DNA from: a bacterium
Lineage (GTDB): Bacteria; SZUA-182; DTGQ01
Direction: 5' to 3'
Assembly: GCA_040755755.1 (NCBI GenBank)
Contig: JBFLZW010000055.1
Coordinates: forward strand, 62,001 to 126,000
DNA length: 64,000 bases
How positions within the stretch are numbered: position 1 is the stretch's first letter; the number at the start of each line of letters is the position of its first letter. Below the pieces are notes generated by a model. It did no database searches. It saw nothing but the letters and a program-made list of their open reading frames with translations, and was not told where the DNA came from. Positions 17,519-27,484 of the stretch are shown piece by piece. Position numbers and translations under genes: made by a program.

Positions 17519-17679
17519 TTACAACGAGACATGGAAGAATGATCTCCCGCAGAGACGCAGAGGCGCGGAGAATGACCAAAAATGACATCCTCTGCGCCTT
17601 TGCGTCTCTGCGGGAGAAATACCAAGTAGCACAGAGATTCCCTCTTTCGCGGGAATGACGTTTTGGAAGTCTCGTTGTA
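17519..17679. repeat. MITE-like element with nested inverted repeats
   Basis: Outer 11-bp arms TACAACGAGAC (17520-17530) and GTCTCGTTGTA (17669-17679) are exact reverse complements. Within lies a long imperfect palindrome (about 17543-17570 with 17589-17616) of the CTCTGCGCCTTTGCGTCTCTGCGGGAG type. No transposase is present. It lies directly between the TonB receptor stop and the histidine kinase. Confidence 0.6.
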
Positions 17680-17777
17680 CTAACTCGACTCGGTCAAATT
17701 AGAGGTATTCAGCGATTAACCATAATCCTCACAAGATATCCACGAAGCTGATTTCTGTCCTGGTTCTCTCCGCCCTG

Positions 17778-19478
17778 GTGCCTCTCCTTATCTACGGGAT
17801 TCTCTCGATCAGGACATCACGAAAAGCCTGTTTTGAATCCGTTTCAGATGGAAACAAATGGGTGGCCATCGGAACGGCTGATCAGATCGAGAACTATATA
17901 AAATATAACCTCTGTATTCTCCAGGGATTGGCAAATAATATTAATAGAATTTACCTGGATACCTGGCAAAAAGAGGTCATTATCAGAAATTTCGTTATCA
18001 ATTTTGCCGAATTCCGGGAGATATCCATTCTTGACCGTAGCGGACTCGAGGTCGCCAGCAGCAGGCTGGAAGAAAAACCACGGGACAGATCAGGTGAGGA
18101 ATCCTTTCAAATAGCCATACAGGGGAGAACCTATTTCTCCGAGGTTTTTATCTCTGACAACCTCGTGCCCTCGATGGTTATTGCCATTCCAATCAACACT
18201 ACCGGTAACATTGAGGGGGTTATTATTGGAGAGATCGATCTTCCCGAGATGTGGGACTTGATCGACAGGGTCAGAATCGGAAATAAGGGAGTTGCTTTCG
18301 TGGTTTCCCGTTCGGGCTTACTCATCGCTCATGGAGATGATGAGCGAAAGCCGGATGTCTTCAGGCAGAAAAATCTGCGGCATCTTCAAATAATCAAAAC
18401 CGTCCTGCAGGGGAAAACCGTCACTCTGACCTATACCAATGATGCCGGTAACGAGGTATTGGGGACCGGCCATCCCATGAAGCTCCTGGGCTGGGGAGTG
18501 ATTGTCGAGCAGCCTGCCGGTGAGGCATTCATGATCGCCACCAGAATGAGCCGGGCCTTATCTGCATTGATAATTCTTTTCCTCGTGGTTATGATTACCC
18601 TGGGGATTATCGGCGGGAAACGGGTAACGGGTCCTATCCATGAGCTGATCGAGGCCACCAGGGTTATCGCTTCCGGGGATCTGAGCAGAAAGGTGATGGT
18701 CTCTTCCCAGGACGAATTCGAGGAACTGGGAAATTCATTTAATCTGATGACCGAGAAACTGGCCGGGCTTCAGGAGGAGATCCGCCTCAATGAACGATTG
18801 TCAATTTTCGCCAGACTGGCGGCCGGCCTGGTCCATGACCTGAAGCATCCGATCAAGAATATCGAAAACAGCAGCAATCTCATCCTGCGGCTCTATGACG
18901 ATCAGGAATACCGGGAGGTTTTCCATAAAACAGTGCAAAAAGAATTCAGCAACATCAACCGGTTTCTGGAAGACCTGCATAACCTTACCCGCCCGGCCCC
19001 TGTTGTTCCTGTAGAGTTACATGTCGAGGCACTCCTCAAGGAAATGGTCAACCTCTACCGGGATGAGACCAGTCAGAAGGGGATTGAATTACGGCTCATC
19101 TGCCAGGCTCAGGATGTGCGGATATCGGCTGACAGGTTCCTGCTTGAGAGAATTATCAGAAACCTGATGACAAACGCCATCGAAGCCATGCCCAGGGGCG
19201 GCCTCCTGCGGATTACCTTAAGCAGGGATGACAGATTTGAGCTCAGACAGGCGATGGCCAAAATATCAATAGAAGATACCGGGGTGGGGATTCCCAGAGA
19301 GCGAATCGATACCATTTTTACCGACTATGTCACCACCAAGAGAAGAGGACTGGGGCTGGGGCTGGCCATAACCAGAAAAAATGTCCTGGAGCTTGGAGGG
19401 AGTGTGACAGTGAGAAGCGAGCCCGGCAAGGGGAGTACCTTTACCCTGGCTTTTCCTCTGGCTGGTGATCATTTATGA
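17778..19478 (+). CDS. Membrane sensor histidine kinase (Cache-HAMP-HisKA-HATPase)
   Basis: The protein senses a periplasmic signal and autophosphorylates. Visible parts: a first membrane segment, an extracytoplasmic Cache-like domain, a second membrane segment (ALSALIILFLVVMITLGII), HAMP, H-box GLVHDLKHPIKN, N-box NLMTNAIEAMP, and ATP-lid motifs DTGVGIP and RGLGLGLAI. The frame shown uses GTG 17778, but this cuts the first membrane helix: KLISVLVLSALVPLLIYGIL is encoded from further upstream. The frame stays open back to a stop at 17700 without ATG, GTG or TTG. An ATT at 17715 follows AGAGGT by 8 bases and may be a rare start. No response regulator gene is adjacent. Confidence 0.85.
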   Translation: MPLLIYGILSIRTSRKACFESVSDGNKWVAIGTADQIENYIKYNLCILQGLANNINRIYLDTWQKEVIIRNFVINFAEFREISILDRSGLEVASSRLEEKPRDRSGEESFQIAIQGRTYFSEVFISDNLVPSMVIAIPINTTGNIEGVIIGEIDLPEMWDLIDRVRIGNKGVAFVVSRSGLLIAHGDDERKPDVFRQKNLRHLQIIKTVLQGKTVTLTYTNDAGNEVLGTGHPMKLLGWGVIVEQPAGEAFMIATRMSRALSALIILFLVVMITLGIIGGKRVTGPIHELIEATRVIASGDLSRKVMVSSQDEFEELGNSFNLMTEKLAGLQEEIRLNERLSIFARLAAGLVHDLKHPIKNIENSSNLILRLYDDQEYREVFHKTVQKEFSNINRFLEDLHNLTRPAPVVPVELHVEALLKEMVNLYRDETSQKGIELRLICQAQDVRISADRFLLERIIRNLMTNAIEAMPRGGLLRITLSRDDRFELRQAMAKISIEDTGVGIPRERIDTIFTDYVTTKRRGLGLGLAITRKNVLELGGSVTVRSEPGKGSTFTLAFPLAGDHL

Positions 19479-19641
19479 AAGTCATGGATATTGTCCGAAT
19501 TCAGTTACACCGAGGGGGAATTATTTGTTTGACGATGTAATCATGAACGTATATATTTATATGAGGGAAAAGACTTTTCAAGAAAGAAGAAATTGAGAGA
19601 TGGATTGAATCTCAAAAAGACGAAGCAAGGGTGGCATCGAA

Positions 19642-19917
19642 ATGAAAAGCACAGAGGCAATAGAATTATTCAATATCTTTTCGGAGACTTGGGGGAAGGA
19701 AAAGGCTCAGGTAGTAGTAAAAGACATTGAGGCAATGATAGACTCCGAAAAGCAAAAGCTGGCCACTAAAGGTGATCTTCGGGAAGTAGAGTTGAGACTT
19801 ACCAAGGAGATAGAGCAAGCAAAATCACGTGTTAGCAAGTGGGTTGTCGGCTGGATGGCCGGCCTTCTGATAGCTCAGACAGGGGCAATTGTCACCATAT
19901 TTATGCTTCTCAAATAA
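19642..19917 (+). CDS. Small coiled-coil protein with C-terminal membrane anchor
   Basis: The 91-residue protein has a charged helical region with heptad-like spacing (residues 25-65) and one C-terminal membrane helix (VVGWMAGLLIAQTGAIVTIFMLL). It resembles short DUF1640/CCDC90-like proteins common in environmental genomes, of unknown role. AAGGGTGG lies upstream of the ATG. Immediately upstream, in another frame, is a fragment reading KKEEIERWIESQKDEARVASK that may be the end of a decayed small gene. Confidence 0.65.
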   Translation: MKSTEAIELFNIFSETWGKEKAQVVVKDIEAMIDSEKQKLATKGDLREVELRLTKEIEQAKSRVSKWVVGWMAGLLIAQTGAIVTIFMLLK

Positions 19918-19936
19918 AGTTGCTCCCAACCACTGA

Positions 19937-22897
19937 TCACTCGCCACTGACCACCAATTGCAGCCCTCGGGGCAGGGATTCGCCAAAAACGAGGCTCTGC
20001 TCCCTGGTCTGGTAATGGCTCACTTCCCGGATACTCTGGATAGCCTGATCCAGAGCGGCCGGGTCGGATTTTCGGCCATGCCCGGAAGATGCCTCCTCCC
20101 TGGCCAGGGAAAGAAATCCGATCACCCGGTTTTGCACCGCATCACTGATGTTCCGGGCCCGATCCGGGGTCTTTCGGGCAAGTTGAGTCAGGGTGAAGAT
20201 TTTCTCATCCTGGGGCAAGTCCCTGGTTTCCAGAAGACGGATAATCCACTCCTCTGCAAGCTCAGCCGGAACCACGGCATGAACGCTTCCGTAGAGTGGC
20301 TGGCGGGCTCCGATCCTTGCCAGTGCCCACAGGTCGGCCCCAAGGGGCTTCCCCTTTGTCAAGCGGTCCAGCACGGTATTTCCCAGCGACTCCTTGCTGT
20401 TTTCATCCAGCCGCTCAAGGCTTGCGGCCAGCCGCCACATCTCGGTCAATTCGTGAGGAGACGGCTTTGGCCCGGAAGGAGCTTTCTTCTGGGGGACCAG
20501 GTAGGGGGATATCTTGCGAAAGACCTCGGTCTGCTGATTCTGATTGAGCCCACCGGCTATCCGGCGATAGAGTATCCATAACTGGGTGCGGATTTCCCGG
20601 TCTTTTACTTCCTTCATCCCCTGAGAAATTACTTTCAGGAGATTTTTTATCCGCCACTCATCCAGAGGATACCCCAATCCCGGCCGGAGACAAAAGCCCA
20701 CCAGGTTCAGCCACCGTGCCTCCTGGAGTGGGGAGCGCCCCCTTTGCCCTGAAAGCCCTGAAAGATCGAGGAGCATTTCACCCATGGTGCGCAGGGTGAA
20801 TATCGGCCATGCCTGGCGGGGAGTTTCGAGCACTTCTTCCATTTTTTTCAAGAGATTATCCGGAGTCACTTTGCCAAGACCCGGAAGCGGCTCTCCGGAA
20901 CCGGAATCGGTGCCGAAGGCCGATGAAAACAGCGGCCTGACTTTTTCCACATCCAGGGCTTCTCCTTCTTCCGCTGCCGCCTCCCGATCTTCCATCACCG
21001 ATGAGACCGGCTTTGATTTTCCCTCTTCCCGGATTCCGAACTGGAGCTTCCACTGCCGGTCTCCATCCCGTGAGACGCACCATACCTCCAGAGTTCCGAT
21101 CTCGGTCAGTCTGGCCCGAAGGTGCACCGGCACCTTGGTGAGCTTGGCCCTGCCCCGCCGCAAAATGGTCTGGATCGGTGGCAGGGGGGTGAACGACTCG
21201 TCCCCTGCTTCCAGATTGACCGGCAGGATATCTCCCACCTGGTCAAGCAGACGGGTGCTTGAAGTATAGAGAGGAAAGCTTACCGGCTCGCCGATCAATA
21301 GGATAAACTCCCTCTCTCTGACTTCGACTTCCTGTCCTTCTTCCATCTTTCGGGGAACCAGGCACAGGGCTTGAGGGGATGCCTCCCCCTCCTTGCCGAT
21401 CCCGATATAGTAGGAGCGTCCGATGCCTCCGCTGATGCGGATGCCTTTTCCCCGCCGGACCTGGCCATAATAGGCGGCCCCATAGGCTACGGAAAGATCG
21501 CCCATCTCATGGGCGAGCACCACGGGGCTCCATGCCTTTATGTCTTCCTCCGCTCCGCGATCCGCCGGGAACCAGCTCTCCATGATCCGAACGATTCTGT
21601 CCTGCAAAAACTTTGGCTTGAGCGCCCCGCCGTTGAAGAGAATGGCATCGGGCCGGGCAAGGTCGGCGGCGGGCTGGCCGGTTTTCTCCCGCAGGTCACG
21701 GATACTGGCCTGGTGCTTTCTCAGAAATGAGGCCAGATGGCGGGACACGGCCGTATCCTGCACATAGGGAAGCCCCCACTCCTGCAATCCCATGCGGGAG
21801 GACTTGACCGGATCATCCTCCAGCCGGGTGATGGGGAAAAAGCCATTCTGGACAATCTCCCGCACTTCCGCTTCGGTCAATTCGTATTTCAGGGTGCTCC
21901 CGATCAGGCGGCTGCTTCTTTCCTGAACTACAATCGGAAAGGAATTCTGCTTATGGCCTTCGGTCAAAAGCGCTTCCTTTGCCCGGCGGCAGCCGTGGCA
22001 GAGCATGGACCACTGGCCGGAATCGAGCTTTCCGGCCTGCCCCGTCAGTTTGACCTCGATATGACGGGCCAGGGCCATGTCGATGTTATCGCCGCCCAGA
22101 ATCAAATGATCTCCCACTGCCACGCGGGTAAATACGGGCTTTCCCCCCTCCTCCTGCACGGTAATGAGGCTGAAGTCGGTAGTGCCGCCGCCCATGTCGC
22201 AAATGACCACAATCTGGCCATTATGCAGGTACCGGTGCCATGAATCGCGGTTCATGGCGATCCAGGCATAAAAGGCTGCCTGGGGTTCCTCGAGAAGAGT
22301 AACTTTGGTGAATCCGGCTTTCTGTGCAGCCTCCAGGGTCAACTCACGGGCAACTTCATCGAAAGAGGCCGGAACGGTCAGGATGATCTCCTGATCCTGC
22401 AACCGGTATTCCGGCCTGCCCTGAGCCATCTGATGGTTCCATGCATCCCGGATATGCTGCAAATAGCGGGAAGATGCCTCCACCGGAGAGAGTTTTTCAA
22501 GGTCCCGTGCTCCACTCCAGGGTAAAATGGCGGCTTTCCGGTCCACTCCAGTATGGCAGAGCCAGGATTTGGCCGAGGAAACCAGCCGCGACGGCACACT
22601 GGCCCCCAGTTTTTTGGCCAATTCCCCTACCACGATGGTAATTTTATCGTCCCAGGGCAGGCGGATGTTTTCCTGCATCAGCTCATGCTGCCCGGCCAGA
22701 TACAGATAGGAGGGGAGCATGGGCAGGGGTGACAGGTTTCCTTCCGAAACCAGTTGAAGGGTTTGAAAGATTTCGATGCTTCCTTCTCCCCCGGCAGCGT
22801 TATCGATATAGGCAACCGCACAGTTTGTGGTCCCCAGGTCAATACCCACGGTAAAGGGGGACCGGGCGGTGGTTGAGTGATGAATAGCAGTGTTCAT
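19937..22897 (-). CDS. Large Hsp70-family protein with long C-terminal domain
   Basis: The 986-residue protein opens with the Hsp70/actin-fold phosphate-1 motif GIDLGTTNCAVAYID and has the phosphate-2 motif VICDMGGGTTDFSLI and a LFNGGALKPKF segment. The C-terminal 400 residues are not a DnaK substrate domain; they match in layout the DUF3731-bearing Hsp70 relatives encoded with a second Hsp70 and DUF2760. It is paralogous to the protein at 25577-27436 over the first 600 residues. trpS lies 12 bases upstream on the same strand. Role as a chaperone is inferred; clients unknown. Confidence 0.85.
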   Translation of the reverse strand: MNTAIHHSTTARSPFTVGIDLGTTNCAVAYIDNAAGGEGSIEIFQTLQLVSEGNLSPLPMLPSYLYLAGQHELMQENIRLPWDDKITIVVGELAKKLGASVPSRLVSSAKSWLCHTGVDRKAAILPWSGARDLEKLSPVEASSRYLQHIRDAWNHQMAQGRPEYRLQDQEIILTVPASFDEVARELTLEAAQKAGFTKVTLLEEPQAAFYAWIAMNRDSWHRYLHNGQIVVICDMGGGTTDFSLITVQEEGGKPVFTRVAVGDHLILGGDNIDMALARHIEVKLTGQAGKLDSGQWSMLCHGCRRAKEALLTEGHKQNSFPIVVQERSSRLIGSTLKYELTEAEVREIVQNGFFPITRLEDDPVKSSRMGLQEWGLPYVQDTAVSRHLASFLRKHQASIRDLREKTGQPAADLARPDAILFNGGALKPKFLQDRIVRIMESWFPADRGAEEDIKAWSPVVLAHEMGDLSVAYGAAYYGQVRRGKGIRISGGIGRSYYIGIGKEGEASPQALCLVPRKMEEGQEVEVREREFILLIGEPVSFPLYTSSTRLLDQVGDILPVNLEAGDESFTPLPPIQTILRRGRAKLTKVPVHLRARLTEIGTLEVWCVSRDGDRQWKLQFGIREEGKSKPVSSVMEDREAAAEEGEALDVEKVRPLFSSAFGTDSGSGEPLPGLGKVTPDNLLKKMEEVLETPRQAWPIFTLRTMGEMLLDLSGLSGQRGRSPLQEARWLNLVGFCLRPGLGYPLDEWRIKNLLKVISQGMKEVKDREIRTQLWILYRRIAGGLNQNQQTEVFRKISPYLVPQKKAPSGPKPSPHELTEMWRLAASLERLDENSKESLGNTVLDRLTKGKPLGADLWALARIGARQPLYGSVHAVVPAELAEEWIIRLLETRDLPQDEKIFTLTQLARKTPDRARNISDAVQNRVIGFLSLAREEASSGHGRKSDPAALDQAIQSIREVSHYQTREQSLVFGESLPRGLQLVVSGE

Positions 22898-22909
22898 GAT
22901 TTTTTGTCC

Positions 22910-23875
22910 CTAATAGACAATGCCGACTTTCTTACTTACTTCTTTCAGGGTTTCCAGGGCAATGGAGCGGGCTTTTTCGGCACCGGTTTTGAGGATCTTT
23001 TTCACGGACTCCCGATCCTCTTCCAAAGCCTTCTTTTTTTCACGATGAGGCGCAAAATACTGCCAGATCAGATCGACCAGGGCTTTTTTTACCTCTCCGT
23101 AGCCGATCCCGCCAGCCAGATACCGCTGGCGAAGCTCTTCGGTCTCCTCTTTGGAAAGAAAGAGTCTGGAGAGCTTGAAAACATTACATGCCTCGGGGTC
23201 CTTGGGCTCTTCCACGCTCTTTGAATCAGTTACGATACTCATGACCCTTTTCTTCAATTGATTCTTTTCAGCGAAGATTTCAATCGTATTACCATAAGAT
23301 TTCGACATCTTCTGGCCATCGATGCCCGGAACAACAGCCACATCTTCGCTGATCTCTGCCTCCGGGATTCTGAACACCTCGCCATACTGGCCGTTAAACT
23401 TGAGGGCAATATCGCGGGTCACCTCCAGGTGCTGCTTCTGGTCCTGGCCTACCGGCACCCTGTCCGACTGATAGAGGAGAATGTCTGCGGCCATCAGGAC
23501 AGGATAGGTAAACAGGCCGGTATGCGGGCTGAATCCCCTGGCGATTTTATCCTTATAGGAATGACAGCGCTCCAGCAGTCCCAGCGGAGTCAGGTTCGAT
23601 AAAATCCAGGTAAGCAGCGTTACCTCATGCACATCGGACTGGACCCAGAAGATCGATTTTTCGGGATCCAACCCCAGGGCCAGAAAAGTCGTAGCCGCAT
23701 CGAGTGTCTGCCTGGCCAGAAGCTCACCATCCACCACCGTGGTCATGGCATGCAGATTGGCAATAAAGCAAAAAAGCTCGTGCTGCTCCTGATACTCGAT
23801 CATTTTTTTCATCATGCCAAAATAGTTACCGATATGAAAGCTGCCCGATGGCTGAATACCCGACAATATCCTCAT
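22910..23875 (-). CDS. trpS: Tryptophanyl-tRNA synthetase
   Basis: Charges tRNA-Trp. The 321-residue length is normal for a bacterial TrpRS. Class I motifs are present: SGIQPSGSFHIGNYFG (HIGH-type) near the start and GQKMSKSYGN (KMSKS) near residue 195. It lies between the three-Cys-motif gene and the large Hsp70 gene on the same strand, 12 bases before the latter, so they may share a transcript. No tRNA-dependent T-box leader is seen upstream. Confidence 0.96.
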   Translation of the reverse strand: MRILSGIQPSGSFHIGNYFGMMKKMIEYQEQHELFCFIANLHAMTTVVDGELLARQTLDAATTFLALGLDPEKSIFWVQSDVHEVTLLTWILSNLTPLGLLERCHSYKDKIARGFSPHTGLFTYPVLMAADILLYQSDRVPVGQDQKQHLEVTRDIALKFNGQYGEVFRIPEAEISEDVAVVPGIDGQKMSKSYGNTIEIFAEKNQLKKRVMSIVTDSKSVEEPKDPEACNVFKLSRLFLSKEETEELRQRYLAGGIGYGEVKKALVDLIWQYFAPHREKKKALEEDRESVKKILKTGAEKARSIALETLKEVSKKVGIVY

Positions 23876-23965
23876 TGATTTATCCTGCTCCTTCTCATCA
23901 TTTACGGTATATGGAGGGATTTAGAGCCCTGCCCTACTGATAAACAGCATACTTCCATAGTTGTT

Positions 23966-24718
23966 TCAGGCCACTTTAAATAATACTGGTGCATGTGGAT
24001 GCCTATACGCTGCTCCAGGCAGTTCATCGTATGTCCTATCGTGAAGGATTCGTCCGGTGAGATGCTTATGAACCCCTCCCCATTGTTTAAAGAAAAACGG
24101 CACATTCTGCTTTTTACATTGGCGTAATATGCTCTCTACCCATTCAATATGCATTAGACGGGCACCTGGACCCGACTCTCCACCCACTATGACCCACTGA
24201 ATCCCTTGAAGAGGTAAATTATCAAGCGGGCCTATGAGCGGCTCGCAAGACAGAAACCGAACGCTGGAAGGAACTTGTATAATATCATCGATGCGATAGA
24301 CAGTACTCTCGTTTTCAATACTAACGCCCATCCAGACATTCTCAGGCCAAGTTAGGAGGTGAGAGATATCCCGAAGGCGTTCACTCCGCTTTGTCAAGAT
24401 CTGGAAAATATGGTGAGGGCAAAGCGCCATGATATTGAATATTTGCTGGATAAATTCAAAGGGTACCTCTTCATGAAACAGGTCGCTCATGGAATTTACA
24501 AAAACCATCTGAGGCTTGAACCATCTCAGCGGCTGCTCAATCAAATCATAATGTAACGTTAGGTTGAAAGCATTTTTATATCGTGCTTGCCCCATAGCTT
24601 GCAGCCTATGTGCCATACGCTCAGCATAGCAGTGCATACACCCAGGACTGACTTTTGTGCAGCCAGTCACTGGGTTCCATGTAATGTCAGTCCATTCAAT
24701 TTTCGATCTTGTAGCCAC
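23966..24718 (-). CDS. Three-Cys-motif protein, phage Gp37/Gp68 family
   Basis: The 250-residue protein begins KIEWTDITWNPVTGC and carries Cys20, Cys27 and Cys30 (Cx6CxxC), the defining three-cysteine motif of the Gp37/Gp68 family, which resembles a radical SAM iron-sulfur site. Other family features include VFVNSMSDLFHEEVP, ILTKRSERL, WMGVSIEN and VIVGGESGPGARLMH. Homologs occur in phages and mobile islands beside TcmP, as here (8 bases apart). The biochemical function is not established to my knowledge. Confidence 0.88.
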   Translation of the reverse strand: MATRSKIEWTDITWNPVTGCTKVSPGCMHCYAERMAHRLQAMGQARYKNAFNLTLHYDLIEQPLRWFKPQMVFVNSMSDLFHEEVPFEFIQQIFNIMALCPHHIFQILTKRSERLRDISHLLTWPENVWMGVSIENESTVYRIDDIIQVPSSVRFLSCEPLIGPLDNLPLQGIQWVIVGGESGPGARLMHIEWVESILRQCKKQNVPFFFKQWGGVHKHLTGRILHDRTYDELPGAAYRHPHAPVLFKVA

Positions 24719-24726
24719 GATTATGA

Positions 24727-25564
24727 TTACTTCCCTAATATATATTGAGCAATTTTCACAGCAGTAGGAGCACCTTTCGGATTAGCAGAGGCAAAACAGA
24801 GAAGGAAGATCGGCACATTCCTTGAGTTACGAAGGGGTAAAGGATTCTGGGCCACCTTTACGAAAACTGTTTCAAGTCGGTTTATAAAGAACTTGCCAAT
24901 CGAATCAAAATCAGCATTTTTCTGAAGGCTGTCTTCAGGACCGAATAAAGTCGTTTGTTTTGGCGTTCGATAAAATGCCTTTTTCCACTCCTCTGTGCCG
25001 AAAAATTTTGTAAGCCGTGCAGCCCAACTATCTGACGGCGGTTGATTTTTTGTCAAAAGCCGGTTCACCGCTTGTCCAAGTGGGCACAGGATCCATAAGT
25101 CAATTGCTTTAGTGTGTGCGATAGCATCAATCGTTTTCCATTCGACCTGCATTCCATAAGGGTCAAGGAAAACCACAGCACGGGTAGTTCGCCAATTTTG
25201 CTTCTCGCACCAGGACTGAAGAAAGCTATTTGCTTCCTCCCGAACTATGTCTATTCTGTTTGCCTTTTGGGGAAACTGCTGACGCAAGGATTCCAATCCC
25301 ATGACAAAATCTGAGCTGAGTTCGACAAAAATATATTGATCCATCCTCCTCCTCTTTATCACTGAAGAGGGAAATAGTCATATCCGTATCTTTTAATTGA
25401 GTGCTGCGGTATCCCGTGCCAGCAAAAGCATCAACATAAATAGTCTTATAATACGAAGCATTTTTATTTCCCTTAAAAATCGTCATGTAGGCGACCAGAT
25501 ATTTCTTTACTCGACTGAGCTTTTCTTCAGTCCAACTCCCGCCAAATTGATGCGACAAACTCAT
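24727..25564 (-). pseudogene. tcmP: Three-Cys-motif partner protein TcmP, frameshifted
   Basis: Two adjoining frames together give a complete TcmP. The first (from ATG 25564) begins HQFGGSWTEEKLSRVKKYL and has the methyltransferase-like YVDAFAGTG. The second contains VVFLDPYGMQVEW, a DPPY-like catalytic motif, and the C-terminus. They are out of register by one base. Removing one T from the T5 run at about 25327-25331 (coding strand) makes the sequence read GSIYF-VELSSDF without a break. Total length 838 bases is 279 codons plus one. The gene starts 12 bases after the Hsp70 stop. A homopolymer sequencing error or recent inactivation are both possible. Confidence 0.8.
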
Positions 25565-25576
25565 GCAGGTTTCCCC

Positions 25577-27436
25577 TTATTCCCCGTAGGGTTTCCTGAC
25601 GGTAAATTCCAGTTTCCAGCGGTTGTGCTCATCCCGGCTGACAAACCACAGCTCCAGGGTGCCGATTTCCGTAAGATGAGCATGGAGACGAACCGGAATG
25701 GCGACTCCTTCCTTTCCTTCCATCGTGAGGTGCGCTTCAAGCGAGGCCAATTCCTCGATTTCATCCGACCAGTTTTCGATCAGCTCTCCAATCTGGTCGC
25801 TCCGTCGGGTCGAGGAGGCGAAAAAGCGAAATTCCGCAGGCTCACCCACGACCAGGCCGAATTCCTGGCCGGGGATCTCCTCTTCGGTCCCCTCTTCCAG
25901 GCCGAAGGGCACAACACACAAGGCCTTGATCGGCGGAGGAAATCCGGGCACGGAAGGCATGGAGGTTTCAATGCCGATGTAGTATGAGCGGGCGGCACCT
26001 CCGCGAATGCGGATACCCTGACCACGGCGGGCCAGACCGTATGAGGCAGCCCCATGAGCCACAGCCAGATCAAGGTTTGTTTCCGGTAACACCTTCAGCG
26101 GATTTCCTCCTTCGGCCTCGATCCAGGAGTTGAGAATCTCGACCAGCCGTTCCTGGAGAAGACCGGCCTTAAAGACTCCGCCGTTAAAAAGGATCGCTGT
26201 GGGATGGATAAATTTTTTCCCCGGATTTTTCTCGCGCAATTGCGGGAAATTCTCCAAAGCACCAATCTGTGCCCCCAGGAAACGGGCCAGATGGCGGGTG
26301 ACCGCGGCATCGGCGGCATAGGGTAATCCCCATTCCTGAAGACCCACGGCCCGCTGTGTTCTGGGGCGGTCTTCGGCACTGCATTCCGGGAAAAATCCCT
26401 CAACCAGCACCGATTCCACCATCCGGCGGCTCAACCGGCTGCTCAGCGTGCCTCCGATCAGACTGCTCCCCCGTCCGGGGATGGTGACCGAATATTCCTG
26501 GCAGTCGGGATCATTCAGGATGGTCTCCTTGGCCAGACGGCAGTTTTGCCACAGGATGCGGTTCTGCCAGGTATCGAGGCGCGCCGGTGCGCCTTCCTCC
26601 CGCATTTTGTTCTGGATAGCCACAGCCAGAGCCAGGTCCATGTTATCGCCGCCCAGAAGGATGTGCTCACCGACAGCCACGCGGTTGAGGACCAGCGCTC
26701 CGTCTTCCTCAGCGACCGCGATCAGGCTCAGGTCAGTGGTTCCTCCTCCGATGTCGCAGACCAGAACAAGATCGCCGACTTTCACCCTGCCCCGCCATTC
26801 CTCATTGGCGTGGATCCAGGAATAAAAGGCCGCCTGCGGCTCTTCCAGCAAAATGGCGTTTTCCAGACCTGCATCCCGGGCCGCTTCCATGGTCAGCTCC
26901 CTGGCCACGGCATCGAAGGAGGCCGGAACAGTCAGAAAAATCTGCTGATGTTCGAGGAAATTCCCTGGATCGTCCTCGCCTTTTACATAATTCCAGGTTT
27001 CCCGGATATGCTCCAGATAGCGCCGTGAAGCCTCAAGAGGCGATACTTTTTCAACCTCGGCCGGACTCCCCCAGGGCAGAATCGGGGCCTTCCGATCCAC
27101 TTCACCGTAGCAGAGCCAGGATTTGGCCGAGGAAACCAGCCGCTGGGGCACCTCGGCCCCCCGTGTCCTGGCCAGCTCACCGATGGCAAAGGTGCGCTCC
27201 GCATCCCAGGGCAGAGCCAGGCTTCCTTTTGCCAGCTCATACGATCCGGGCAGATACAGGAATGAGGGCAAAAGGTTTCGGTACTCCACTGCTCCCTCAT
27301 GAACCAACTGGGGAATCTGAAGATAGTGAACCTCGTAATTACCTTCCCTGACCGAAGGGTCTGCGGTATCGACAAATCCTACCGCACAGTTGGTCGTACC
27401 CAGGTCAATGCCCACAATATACCGTGAATCTATCAT
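25577..27436 (-). CDS. Hsp70-family protein
   Basis: The 619-residue protein has GIDLGTTNCAVGFVD at the N-terminus and VCDIGGGTTDLSLIAV near residue 225, the two phosphate-binding motifs of Hsp70 ATPases, and then a short C-terminal domain ending in a LTEIGTLELWFVSRDE segment shared with the larger paralog. It belongs to the Hsp70-like pair that accompanies DUF2760 in many bacteria. DUF2760 lies 48 bases upstream on the same strand. No DnaJ or GrpE gene is nearby. Confidence 0.85.
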   Translation of the reverse strand: MIDSRYIVGIDLGTTNCAVGFVDTADPSVREGNYEVHYLQIPQLVHEGAVEYRNLLPSFLYLPGSYELAKGSLALPWDAERTFAIGELARTRGAEVPQRLVSSAKSWLCYGEVDRKAPILPWGSPAEVEKVSPLEASRRYLEHIRETWNYVKGEDDPGNFLEHQQIFLTVPASFDAVARELTMEAARDAGLENAILLEEPQAAFYSWIHANEEWRGRVKVGDLVLVCDIGGGTTDLSLIAVAEEDGALVLNRVAVGEHILLGGDNMDLALAVAIQNKMREEGAPARLDTWQNRILWQNCRLAKETILNDPDCQEYSVTIPGRGSSLIGGTLSSRLSRRMVESVLVEGFFPECSAEDRPRTQRAVGLQEWGLPYAADAAVTRHLARFLGAQIGALENFPQLREKNPGKKFIHPTAILFNGGVFKAGLLQERLVEILNSWIEAEGGNPLKVLPETNLDLAVAHGAASYGLARRGQGIRIRGGAARSYYIGIETSMPSVPGFPPPIKALCVVPFGLEEGTEEEIPGQEFGLVVGEPAEFRFFASSTRRSDQIGELIENWSDEIEELASLEAHLTMEGKEGVAIPVRLHAHLTEIGTLELWFVSRDEHNRWKLEFTVRKPYGE

Positions 27437-27484
27437 GAAAATCCTCCTGAAAAAGCTTTGCCGGCTATTGCCTTATGGTAAACT

